This document shows, piece after piece, positions 46,596-57,293 of a stretch of 64,000 nucleotides of DNA; positions within the stretch are counted from its first letter, which is position 1, and every line of letters starts with the position of its first letter. The stretch spans positions 1 to 64,000 of the forward strand of contig JAURVB010013190.1 of the NCBI GenBank assembly GCA_033002965.1, written 5' to 3'. Both the position numbers and the translations under genes were made by a program. Source of the stretch: Piper betle. Taxonomy: Eukaryota > Streptophyta > Magnoliopsida > Piperales > Piperaceae. The notes beneath the pieces are model-generated. The model had not been told where the DNA came from, made no database searches, and saw nothing but the letters and a program-made list of their open reading frames with translations.

Positions 46596-46760
46596 CTAGC
46601 GACGGAAGCTCATGGGACGAGGCGCGTTGGTTTCGTCGTCCTTGAGCTTGATTTCGGCGTAGATGGTGGCACCCAAAAGAGCTCCCAATACTGGCGCCAC
46701 AAGGTAGATCCTTGTAGTTGTTGGCTGCCATGGCTGATCCTCCAGAGTCCTGACCCTGGT
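46596..46760 (-). pseudogene. NIP5;1: Orphan last exon of a NIP5;1-like boric-acid channel (aquaporin family)
   Basis: NIP5;1 is a plasma-membrane aquaporin-family channel for boric acid uptake. This exon starts after a TGCAG acceptor and encodes 54 residues: RVRTL, then RIYLVAPVLGALLGATIYAE (last membrane helix), then KLKDDETNAPRPMSFRR and TAG. This matches the NIP5;1/NIP6;1 tail, which also ends in a PRPVRSFRR-like motif. Between RVRTL and IYLVAP the expected GPAVAANNYKAIW segment is visible only in another frame (AMAANNYK). An apparent 2-nt insertion and 8-nt deletion cancel, leaving about 11 altered residues (EDQPWQPTTTR). No upstream NIP exon with its NPA box was found in the next 8 kb, so it is probably a fragment, although a very long intron is possible. 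Confidence 0.75.
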
Positions 46761-47975
46761 CTGCATTTTCATTTATGCATGTACCAAATTACATCATTTA
46801 TATATATTATACAGCTTTTTTAATGGGCAAGCTGACGTTGACTGTCGGCAAATTAAATTTGACTTGAATGTTTTATGCACTAAAGTTGTAACTTTTACTC
46901 CCAAGTATCATTAGATGGACAGGTTTTGTAATGTTTATGTTCATTTTCTAGCCAACTAGGCAAGAGCAAAAGTGAGTATGTATTTTCGGGAAATATTTTT
47001 ATAATAGTTTTGGTATTAAAAGAAATCATATCACTTATATTCATGCAAATAATATCAATATTATTTGTTTGAAAGTACGATAGAAAAATTTTAGTTTCAG
47101 AAGAAATTTACTTAGATTGGATGCTTCAGACAAAATGTACGATCCATGATAGAAGAAATAGGTACGTCATAATATATAAAAATACAGATGAGAATTTTAG
47201 GAAAGAATTATTATATAATAATTATAGTTAGGGTTGATTTCTTTTTTTATGAATTTCCTAATATGAATGGTTAATGTAATCTAGTGGTTCAAATTAAACT
47301 TTGTCAATAAAGTTCTCTAAATTCAATAAAAACTATCAAAAAAATGTAAGAGAGACATGTGGTCAAAGACTACTTTATTTTGGTATATTATCAAGTGCAT
47401 TAAGTAAATAGATAGAGATAAATATGTAGAATATTAGAGATGCCTAAGAATAACAATTATAAATTTATAAGAAATAAAAAATCAAGTAAAAAATAAAAAA
47501 GATTGTTATTATAATTTTGAAATAAATTTAAAAATTCGAAAATATTTTTATAATATACATTATTATTATGCTATGCAAAATAAAACCCACTTTTGTTTGC
47601 CACGTGCCTTTTATTACTATATTTCTTTTAATAATTCGTATAAATTTATATATATTATTATTATTATTTTATAATTTTATCTTTTCTTACTAAAAAGTTT
47701 GTCACATTTTTTATTGTCACGTGTCCTTTTTGATTTGGCTAAATTTCTCCACATCTATTATTTTTACTTTATAATTTTAGTTTTTGTTTTTAGGTAAGTT
47801 TATATAATGCAATCTCAACCATTGGTGTAATCTAATGGTCTGTATTGTTTTGCCTCTAAAATTTTCTAAATTCAAGAAAAATTATCAGAAAAATATAAGA
47901 TAGGCATTTGGCCAATGACTACTTCACTTTATATTATTAGTAGCATGTTAACCTGTGGGGACTTCGTGTTGTTGC
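46761..47975. other. AT-rich spacer upstream of the NIP5;1-like exon
   Basis: Strongly AT-rich with no recognisable exon, including no aquaporin exon. It ends at the left 127-bp direct repeat. Confidence 0.5.
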
Positions 47976-48102
47976 ACGTCACGAAGATATATATAATAAA
48001 AAATATAATTAAATAAATTAATAAATATTTGATTGGAATATTCCTTTTTTAAGTGTATATTTCTCCAAAAAAATTCAAATGCATATTAATTTGAACTATT
48101 GG
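47976..48102. repeat. 127-bp direct repeat, left copy
   Basis: Begins ACGTCACGAAGATATATATA and ends AATTTGAACTATTGG. It is identical to 50909-51035 except for A/G at one position (CGAAG versus CGGAG). Confidence 0.93.
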
Positions 48103-50908
48103 TGTAACACCCTGTTTCGGCTCACCCGTGAACCGACCCGAAAATGTCACCGGCGACCGAACCGTTCGTTAATCTACTAGATTCGATTAAGCCGACCAGG
48201 ATCTACTCTCGGCGTCTCAAGATGGAGATGCAAATATGAAATGCATAAATGGGAACGATTGGGTTCTAACGGAGTCCTACATGCATGCTATGATGTACAA
48301 GCAAAATAAGACAAAACAACAAATGAAAAACCAAAAGAATATATATATTATTTTTTGAAAATACGATAACACCTAACAATCTACCATGACATTAAATCAT
48401 TATCTCATTCATTTTTACCCGAGCCGAGTCTGAACTCCAAGGCTCCCTACTCAGTCATATTTATCAGTTCGTTTCATAACAAGTAATTCATTCAAGACAA
48501 AAACATTGTAATAATCATTCACACAGCATTAAACAACCATCATTATACATTACACGCGGTAGGTACATGTGTGCGCGGTTCCGTGCTGCTCCTCCGCAGT
48601 CCCGACAGCTTTCATCGCTCGCATTCCTCACCTACATATATATAGAAAAACCGTCAGTAACGAGTGTTACCGGCCCGGAAAATAACTAATATCAATCTGG
48701 CACAGGAGAGCAAACTCTCCTGTTGAATCAAAACTATATACTTCCTCAAGAACTCTCATCAGGGCACATACGGGAGCCGTCACCGTCGGGCCGTCGCCCT
48801 CGAGTCGACAGCGTCCCCCTTTCTTTCTCATTCTCATACCTTGGCCATTTCTCTATCGCTTCTCGTATCAAATTTCATTCCTTACCGCCCTCTGCACCTT
48901 CCATATTACTCCTGGCCTTGAGCACAAAGGCCGAGCACTCTCAGGCAGTCGCCTTCAGTACCCTTTGAACCACAAGTCTAGACATGCGCTGCATTGCAGT
49001 ACTCGTAAACCTCCACACTTCTCCGGGTTTAAGGAACTCAAAGGTGGAGTTGTCCGGATCCTTCGGGAACGAAGTGGGTTCTCCCCAGCTCCAGAGCCCG
49101 CTCTTCCGGGCACACGCCGTATCTGAAGACGTGGCCGCAAGTAACCCTCATTCCATCTCTCACCAAAAACACGAAAACTATATATATATAGGCCTGGGTT
49201 GGGATTTATACAATAGGCCCGAAGGCATCGTGAGCTGGATCTGAAGTTCGAAAACAAACTTGAGGGATCTCATCCTCAAGGGTTATTAATCCGAAATAAA
49301 ACTGTTGGCTAAATGGCCCGAGTTAAGTGGGATCCGATAAAACGCCACTTAACTCGTCCTGCACATGATAAATCAAATATACAATAGAATAGCGTAAAAA
49401 CAGAGAACGAGTCCTAAACGGACCTGGTAGAAGCTCCAAACGAGTCCACGCACCTAGGCGGCGAGCTCCTACACCGTACATACACAATCAAGCTAAAAAC
49501 TAACGCCCGCATGATGAATCACACATCCTATAGCATGCACACACAATCAACACAATCACGCATCAATCAACACACATCAACCTATATCAAATCTAGCAAG
49601 TCTACTTAAGCTAGTTTGCATTAGATCATGATCATTACCTAGTTACCCTAATTAGTTTCTTAGTCTCCATTTTTAACACCACTCAATCAAATAAATTTCA
49701 TATTTTATCCTTAATCAAATCTACATTTATACCTATTATTATAACACACAATTCACCAATCCTAGCATGCAATTCTAATAATCAATACTTTCAAATAATT
49801 AAATTAAAATAAATTATACCTCGCGTCGTCGAAAATCGGCGACGGCTAGGGTTTCCGTTTCGTGGCTCGAAACTCGAATTCGGCACCTAGCGGCGTCCGA
49901 AGTCCGATCAGATTGGACCAGGTGCGTTCGGCGGATGATCCGGCAAATTTCCCACGAATCCAATTTTCCGGCGGTTCCGGCGGTTTTCCGGCGAGTGTCG
50001 GCGGTTTTCCGAGCGACGATTCGGGACGGGGCAATCAAGGGGGTCTATCGGCACCCGCTCGACGAGCTTGGTCCGATGGGGTGTCAAACAAGGCAGCCGA
50101 GGAGGCGATGGCCGTCGACGACGGTGTCGAAAATGGGCGGCGGCGGCGGTGTGCTCCGATCGGGGCTCCGGCCGGCCTCGACGGCGGTCGGGAGGATGGG
50201 GGAAATGTCGGCGACGGCGAGGGGGTGGTCGTCGAAGTCACAGCAGCGGTGGCGCGGCCGAACGGCGGCGGAATCCGGCTCGAAGTGGCGGCGGCCGAGG
50301 TGGTTTCGTGGGGCGATTTCGGCGTCGTGGCGGCGAGGCGGTGGCCGGGGTGGGTCGTGGCGGCACGACGACTCCACGGCGGGGCGGGGCGGCGTCGATT
50401 GGCGGCAGCACGGCGTCGGCGGCGGCGGCGGTGACGAGAACGAGGGGCGGCGAGGGTTTGGGTGAGAATGGTTGGGGAAGAAGAAAGCTCACTCTAGTGG
50501 CAGATTCGTAAATACATATTGACTCGATTCCTACTCGAGTCAAAATAATAGCTAGTTCATAATAAATTCTAAAAAAAATCTAGAAAAATATGGAAAAATT
50601 CTATAAAATAAAACAAACACAATAACATCCAAATGACATGCTCTATAACTAATAACCCACCCGAATATAATCAAACGCGTCCTAATGCGTTATTCGGCCT
50701 AAAACTATTTTACGATTAAATAAAAATAACAATCAATACTGCATACTTCCACATACTTGATAACCCATTTTTCATCATTTTTTAGGCGTTATCATCGTAC
50801 ATTTGAGCATACATGACCCTCATCGCTCATAACTCACAGCTGGCCTCAACTCAGCTCGCGGTCCATGAAGCTGACTCGATTCGAACCGACTAGTTCACTC
50901 CCGTAAAT
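48103..50908. repeat. 2.8-kb repeat-like segment between 127-bp direct repeats
   Basis: Begins TGTAACACCCTGTTTCGGCT, a start seen in many plant LTRs, and ends CCCGTAAAT. It includes a GC-rich block (49810-50510) with repeated CCGGCGG/CGGCGG motifs, open in several frames on both strands, which is low-complexity rather than coding evidence. This is followed by a TTGACTCGATTCCTACTCGAGTC module related to the foldback elements. No retrotransposon protein domain is present. It may be an LTR or a non-autonomous element. Confidence 0.55.
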
Positions 50909-51035
50909 ACGTCACGGAGATATATATAATAAAAAATATAATTAAATAAATTAATAAATATTTGATTGGAATATTCCTTTTTTAAGTGTATATTTCTCCA
51001 AAAAAATTCAAATGCATATTAATTTGAACTATTGG
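50909..51035. repeat. 127-bp direct repeat, right copy
   Basis: Partner of 47976-48102, with one mismatch. Confidence 0.93.
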
Positions 51036-52765
51036 GAACAACCAAAATATCAAGAATAAAAATTTTCAATTTTATTTAAAAAATATAGAATTAGATAAAA
51101 CTATGAGAGATTTTTTAAAAAAGAATTGTCGGAAAAAGTTAACGTATAAGTAGACATATTATATTATATAAGAATAAGGAGTAAGAGATTTTAAGTAAGA
51201 AAAAATTATGAAATTTGTATGTAATAATTTATATCGAAAGCATTAATTTTTTAATCAAATGCCCATTTTTTAAATATTTTATGATAACATATAAGCAAGA
51301 CTTCCCACGAAGTTGCCTCGTTTAGAAATTTCTATCTGTCAACATTTTATGAAAAACACAAACAAAAAACATAAATAAAATTTTTTTTTATGATAACATT
51401 ATTTTTTATAAATTATAACTAAAAACATTTCATATATATTATATTTTTTTCATGCCGACCAGAACTATACTAAACATTTTTGAAATATATTATCAAAATT
51501 CAAAAAGTCCATCTTAATGTAGTCATTTTGACGAAATATATATAGTTGGCGTGGTTATGATTTACAAGCTAATTAATAAATATCGATAAGAGTCAAAATC
51601 AACTTTGAGCCAAAGTTGCCAGCTAGCATTCATGATTATTATTAATAATTTAGTAAATTTACTTGAACTAATGGATCTGGACACCTATTTAAATATATAT
51701 ATATATATATAATTATAATTTTTTATATAAAAAGAATATTCTTATCATCTTTAACCGTTATTATTAAAAAATTAAGTGTTGATACTAATTTTTTTAATTA
51801 AAAAATCCTGACAATTTTTGGGTTGACCAAACCCACATAGTTCCACTGGCGGATTAGAATTATATCGCCTAGGTTATTTGACAAAATAAAAAATATTTCA
51901 CATCCGACCTCGCAGAATGTGTCCTTTTTGTAGGTCCAATGTTGTAAGATGATATTAAATTATTCAAAGACTCACGTGGTGAGTAAAATATAGTTAAAAT
52001 TTATAAATAATATATATATTAACAATATGTAAAATTTACTTTAAAAATATAACTATATTATTTTTTAATAAAATAATGAATATTTATTTAATTTTAACAA
52101 GAAATATTGTTGTATACAAATATTAAAAATAAATTTAATTTTAATAAGTATTAAATTTTTATAAGTAAATCGGGTTTATTTTTTGAAAGATTTTTTATTT
52201 GAACAAAATTATACTTTAGGTGATTATAATTATAAATAACAATAGAAAATATATATATATATAATTTGTAAAAATCTAAACTAAGAATGCATTATTAAGC
52301 AACAAATTTTAATTTGATTGAATAATCATTAATATTTTAAATTTTTTATATTTTTAAAATTCATAATTTAGGTAGAATTACCGTCTATCTTTTAATAAAT
52401 AATAATAATAATTTTAAATTAAGTAAGCATTAATATACTCGTAAAATTATTATGGGTTAAAATAAAAAAATGACGCAAGAAAGACCGATAAGAGTTGACA
52501 AAACAGAGCGCTTTGATACGTGAATAAAATTATCAAATACATATAAAAATTAAATAGTATTATTTTATTCCATACCATTGGTATATACCATCTTTTACCA
52601 TACGTATTTGTAAGAATATAAAAAGTGGTTCAACGCTGGATTATTTCAGACCCACCCATTGGTCTAGCCACACATGTAGAGCAAGCAGCACCAAATGCAA
52701 TAATATGATAGCATTGGCTAAAGGGACTCATGCCTGAGTTGGTGCAACCTTCTTGTGGCGAGGTT
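51036..52765. other. AT-rich spacer
   Basis: Mostly AT-rich up to about 52630, with AT dinucleotide runs near 51695-51710 and 52250-52262. No gene or bounded element is seen; the last ~130 bp are the 3' region of the glycine-rich protein gene. Confidence 0.5.
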
Positions 52766-53681
52766 CTACAACTGCACAGGGACAGCCACCCCGAAGCCAG
52801 GAACATAGCCAAACCCTGGTATAAACCCTACTCCCGGCCAGTAACCGGGCATGCCACCCCGCCGCTGCCGAAGCCGTAGCCACTGCCGCCGCCGCCACCA
52901 CCGCCGCCACCGCTACCATGTCCCACTCCAAACCCTTGTCCGCTGCCCCCGCCGCCATGGCCGTGGCCCCAGCCTCTGCCGTGTCCACCAACGCCTCCGC
53001 CAGGGACAAACCGCCACCGCCGGAGCCTTGCCCGCCACCACCGCCGCTGCCTTGGCCGCCGGAGTAATAACCACCGCTACCGGAGCCTTGTCCGCCGCCA
53101 CCGCCGGAGCCTTGCCCTCCGCCGCCGCCGCTGCCTTGGCCGCCACCACCGGAGCCCTGTCCGCTGCCGCCGCCGCTACCTTGCCCGCCGGAGTAATAAC
53201 CACCGCTACCGGAGCCTTGTCCGCCACCGCCGCCGCTTCCTTGTCCGCCGCCACCGCCGGAGCCTTGCCCGCCTCCGCCGCCGCCGCCTTGGCCGCCGAA
53301 ATAATCACCTCCGCTCCCGAAGCCTTGCCCGCCACCGCCGCCGCTACCTTGGCCGCCGTTGAAGTAACCGCCACCACCGCCGCTTCCGAAGCCACTGCCT
53401 CCTCCACTACCGCTTCCATAGTCACCGCCCTCCGCTGCCGAAGCCGCTTCCACCACCTGAGCCAAAACCAGACCCCCCGAGCCGCCGCCGAGTCCAAAGC
53501 CGGCGCCATCTCCTCTTCCATATCCGCCCAACAACCCCACAGCGTGGTCTTCGTTCTTCCCAGTTTCGGCATTAGAAATAGCTTCCTTATCTCCATTCTT
53601 AGCAAGTTGCCGGCCATGGGAGAGGTTCATGCTCAGAGCTGCAAGTAAAGCCAAACAGACCCATTTGGTAGCTACCGCCAT
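52766..53681 (-). pseudogene. Secreted glycine-rich (cell-wall-type) protein gene with broken frame
   Basis: Plant glycine-rich proteins with signal peptides are usually structural cell-wall proteins. From ATG 53681 the product starts MAVATKWVCLALLAALSMNL, a clear signal peptide, then continues into GGGGGQGSG and SGGYYSGGQGSGGG repeats. The expected C-terminus, MPGYWPGVGFIPGFGYVPGF and then GVAVPVQL with TAG at 52768-52766, lies in a different frame from the start. The glycine frame is lost and regained at about 53471-53480 (a run of six C), 53425-53433, 53001-53012 and 52852-52861. The uninterrupted frame from 53681 would end at 52728 with an Ala/Val-rich tail unlike the family. The breaks sit in GC homopolymers, so either assembly indels or real decay are possible. 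Confidence 0.75.
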
Positions 53682-53736
53682 ATTGGCTACTACTACGTAC
53701 CGAATTGAACTATGAGGGGTGGTACATCAGGATTCA

Positions 53737-53746
53737 CATATATATA
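53737..53746 (-). promoter_or_regulatory. Candidate TATA box of the glycine-rich protein gene
   Basis: On the minus strand CTATATATATG lies about 60 bp before the ATG at 53681, a normal plant promoter spacing with a ~30-nt leader. Confidence 0.55.
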
Positions 53747-53851
53747 GAGTTTCTTGTAGTGTATGGCGAAGAAGGAGTTGAAGAGTTCGAAGGGAAGTGG
53801 TAATTGGTGTGGAAGAAGAACATACGCAAGATGAGAAGGTGCATGGTCTGG

Positions 53852-53886
53852 TAGGCATGCAGGCATGCAGGCATGCATGCATGCAC
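53852..53886. repeat. GGCATGCA short tandem repeat
   Basis: GGCATGCA repeats about three times and ends GCATGCATGCATGC. The CATGCATG core is the RY motif known from seed gene promoters, but here it is simply part of the repeat. It lies 170-205 bp upstream of the glycine-rich protein ATG. Confidence 0.7.
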
Positions 53887-54420
53887 GGAGTTGATTGCTG
53901 TAACGTCCCGCTTCTTTGAAGGCCATGTCGTTGGTATGATTGTTTGAGCTAGCCAGCTACTTCTTCCATCCATGGAGGTGCAATTATCTGATGACCAACT
54001 AATCCAGGTTTTCCCTTCCAAATAATAATAATAATCAAGGTTTAACTAAAAAAGAAGAAAATAAAAAAGAGAGGTGGCAAATGTACCCGCCTTGCCCGCT
54101 GAAAGAGCCTGTCCCACGTCACCATTAAAGCCATGGCCTGACTTGGCCCATGGGCCGAGCAAGGCCAGCCGATTGAGGCCAATTGTGCGAGCCCCGCATG
54201 TCAGCTAAGTCAACGGCTCTCTAAAAGGCCAAAAATCCCTTTATATTAATAAATAATTAATGTAGTTCTTAACAACCACTTTAGTTGGCTCCTTAATTGG
54301 CTTTTAAAAAGAGAACGCTGTTGTTAGTAGCCCTTAGAAAAACTCTTACATTTTGACTTGTCATGTATATATATGTATAGTAAGACTGTGTTGCGCTACC
54401 TATTTTTGCAACGCAGGCAG
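53887..54420. other. Spacer between the glycine-rich protein gene and the second foldback
   Basis: No gene is recognised. It contains an ATA/ATAATAATAAT run near 54021 and a GGCC-rich stretch at 54080-54230. Confidence 0.4.
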
Positions 54421-56220
54421 CGCATTTCTTTGATGGCCATTGGATCGAAATCCAACAACTATCAATTATCTCCCATATTTCCCACCCCCTCCCTCCCACC
54501 TTTCCCACCCTCCAGTCGGATTCCGCCACCCCTTGGGCCCGCCCCGCCTCCGGCCCTGCCCGGCCCTGTCCCGCCCTCGAACACCGGCCATCCCACCCCT
54601 GCCCCTGGCTCGCCGCCCCCCTTGCCATCAGCCCCAGGCACGCCGCCCCTCCCACGGCCCCAGGCCCGCCGCACCCCCCTTGCCACCGGCCCATCCACCC
54701 CCACCCTCAGCCCTCCCCGCCCCCACTGCGCCCTCCTCCCCACCCCTGCAGCCCCACGCACTCGGCCCCTCGCTCCCCGCCGTCTCTCCCCCTCCCACCG
54801 CCGCCCCCCGCCCTCGCGCTCGCCGCCCCACCCAAGGATCCCCCAACCCCCCCCCCCTACGCCGATGGCGTCGCTGACGGTGAGGTGGCACGGGAAACAG
54901 AGGGGGGGAAGAAACATGAGAGGGTAATATGGTAATAAAAATTTTACTCGATCACATTTGAGCCAAATTTTTATTATAAAATAAATTTAAAAAGAAATAA
55001 AAATAATTTTATAATAAAAATTTAACTCGAAATCGACTCGGGGTCATAACTCGAGATAATACTATGAAATAAAATTTAAAAAATATAAAATAATTTTGTA
55101 ATAAAAATTTGACTCGATTTGCATAGCATCGAGTCAAGTTTTTATTATGAAATTATTTTATTTTTTAAAAAATTATTTTATAGTATTGACTCGAGTCTCG
55201 ACTGAGTTAAATTTTAATTACGAAATTATTTTATTTTTTAAAATTTATTTTGTAATAAATTTATTTTATAATAAAACTTGACTCGATCTCGCGAGGGACC
55301 GAGTCAAGTTTGATTACAAAATAAATTTAAAAAAATAAAATAATTCCGTAATAAAAACTTGACTCACTCGGACTCGAGTCAATATTATAAAATAATTTTT
55401 TTAAAAATAAATTAATATCATAATAAAAACTTTTCATAATCAACCCCCACCCCCAGTTTCGCCCCCACCCCGCGCCGTCTCCCCCTGCCGTCCCGTTTCG
55501 CCCCAACCCCACGCCGGCGTCACCAACAGCACCACCGACGGTGGCGCAAAAAAATAGGGGCGGGGGAGGAGGGTGGGGTGGAAGGGGTGATGGCAATTTC
55601 GTAATAAAAATTTGACTCGCTTCGGAGTCATTATTACGAAATAAATATTAAAAATAATTTTTAAAAAAATTAAAAATAAATTCTTAATAAAAACTTGACT
55701 CGATTAAATATTATAAAATAAAATTTAAAAATAAAATACCATAAAATGAAAACGTGACTCGCTCCCCAACTCGAGTCAAGTTTTTATTTTATGGTATTTT
55801 ATTTTTAAATTTTTTAAAAATTTATTTCGTTATATTAAATCGAGTCAAGTTTTATTATAAAATTATTTTAGTTTATTTTTTAAAATTAATTTCATAATAT
55901 TAACTCGGGACGGGAGAGTCAGGAGTGAGTTAAGTTTTTATTACGAAATTACCATCACCAACATCCCCTGCACAAAATCGAGTCAAGTTTTTATTATAAA
56001 AATATTTTATTGTTTTTGAAAAATTATTTCATAATATTAACACTGGTTGGGACTGAGTTATATTTTTATTACGAAATTATTTTATTTTTTTAAATATTTA
56101 TTTCGTAATAAAAATTTAACTCGATTCGGGATTGAGTCAAGTTTTTATTATGAAACTACCCTCCCATGTTCTTCCCCCCTTCTGTTTGCCGTGCCACCTC
56201 ATCGCTGGCTGCCCGCGGGA
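54421..56220. mobile_element. Second foldback element of the GACTCGAGTC family
   Basis: The arms are inverted around a centre near 55770. The left arm around 54880-54960 (GGTGAGGTGGCACGGGAAAC, then GGGGGGAAGAAACATGAGAG) is mirrored at 56150-56215 (reverse complement GATGAGGTGGCACGGCAAAC, then GGGGGGAAGAACATGGGAGG). The AT-rich interior is built from the same CGTAATAAAAATTTGACTCG modules as 20.0-21.1 kb. The left side carries an unpaired pyrimidine-rich GC block (54480-54880) preceded by GGCCATTGGATCGAAATCCA, so the right outer arm appears truncated. No transposase is present. Confidence 0.7.
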
Positions 56221-56363
56221 GGGGGAAGAATAGGGGAGGGTAGTTTGATGGTCTTTTTAAAAAAACTTCACCTCCTCCATTGCCGGCGGCCAAGCCTGGT
56301 CGACCTTGGTGAAGGTGGCTATGTGATGAAGGACCAAAAAAAATTTGGTTGATGGCTAGGCCC

Positions 56364-57293
56364 AACCACTAGGGATGTCAAGTGGGTTGGGTGCTTGGGG
56401 GACTGGCCCTATTTTTTACCAGGTCGGGCCTGCCTAGCCCAAGGCCAACCACTATTAGGGTCAGGCTAGGCTTGGGGGTAGTGCCCCATCGAACTAGGTC
56501 TAGCCCTAGCCCAACCCAATGCACATTAGAGAAGAAATGGGCCTATGGGTGTAAACGAGCTGAGCCGAGCCGAGCAGGGATGTTTTTGAATTCGACATAA
56601 TTTTTTGGCAAATATGTTTGAGCTTGTTTGAGTACTCGAAGAGCCTTTGAATTATTATGGGTTGAGCAGCTCGTTCAAAATTAATAGTGTTTAAGCTTGC
56701 CCGTGTTCGGCTTGCTATGTTTTCGAGTCGAGTGAATCTTTGTACTTAGCCCGTGCTTGACTTAGATAGGATTAAAGAATTTCCATCACTATATAAGTTT
56801 AATATGACCTTAATAGTATTGGTGAGCTGAGTTGAGTTAAGTATTTTTTAGAGTTTGAACACATCGAACTCAAGTTTTGAGCCAAGTTGACCTGCACACT
56901 CTTTAGTTTAAGCTCACGAGCTATCTATTTCGAATTGAGTATTTTTTTGAGCTCAAAGTTAACTGAACACAAGTTCAAAGCCAAATCGAGCCAAACGTAA
57001 AATACTTGCAAACCGTTTTGGCTTGTTTATACCCTAGGTGGGCCTAAAGGCCCACAACTCCTATTTACTTGGTAGGAGCTGGCCCAACAGGCCTCTTGGG
57101 CCAACTCTTATTTTTAACGGCTTATGAAAGTGGATCGGGCCAAGACCAACCTAACTGGCCTAACATGATGGGCCCAACTCAACCCAAGTCAGCTTGAACA
57201 ATGCAGGGCCTTTGGGTAGGGCCAAGCTCGACTTGGTAAAATATGTTGGCCTAGACTGGACCAGGCTAGTCCAAACCACTTGACATCTCTATC
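56364..57293. mobile_element. MITE-like element with GGGATGTCAAGTGGG ends, carrying a nested element
   Basis: Left end TAGGGATGTCAAGTGGGTTG; the right end, as its reverse complement, is TAGAGATGTCAAGTGGTTTG. The interior is rich in GGCCTAGGCCCAACC-like blocks. Such CAGGGATGTCAA-type ends are typical of hAT-related non-autonomous elements. It is interrupted by another element at about 56541-57032. Confidence 0.55.
56541..57032. mobile_element. Nested MITE-like element with GGGTGTAAACGAGC ends
   Basis: Left end TGGGTGTAAACGAGCTGAGC; the right end CTTGTTTATACCCTA is its imperfect inverted copy. GGGCCTA occurs on both flanks (just before the left end and just after the right), consistent with a 7-8-bp hAT-type target duplication. 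The interior has repeated GAGCC/GAGCTC blocks, like 12588 and 25845. Confidence 0.55.

Noticed and set aside
49862..50543. Overlapping long open frames on both strands in a GC-rich block
   Set aside because: Arg/Gly/Ala/Pro-rich in all frames, no domain, no splice context; they lie inside a repeat-like segment.
48103..50914. Solo LTR interpretation (TGTAACACCC ... ACGTCA)
   Set aside because: TG/CA-like ends exist, but no 5-bp target duplication is found and the flanks are 127-bp direct repeats instead.
52851..53648. 265-codon plus-strand Ala/Thr-rich open frame
   Set aside because: Antisense shadow of the glycine-rich repeats; low-complexity GC repeats keep several frames open.
54293..54927. 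Pro-rich and Gly-rich open frames
   Set aside because: They come from a pyrimidine-rich block of the second foldback element; frames on both strands are equally open.
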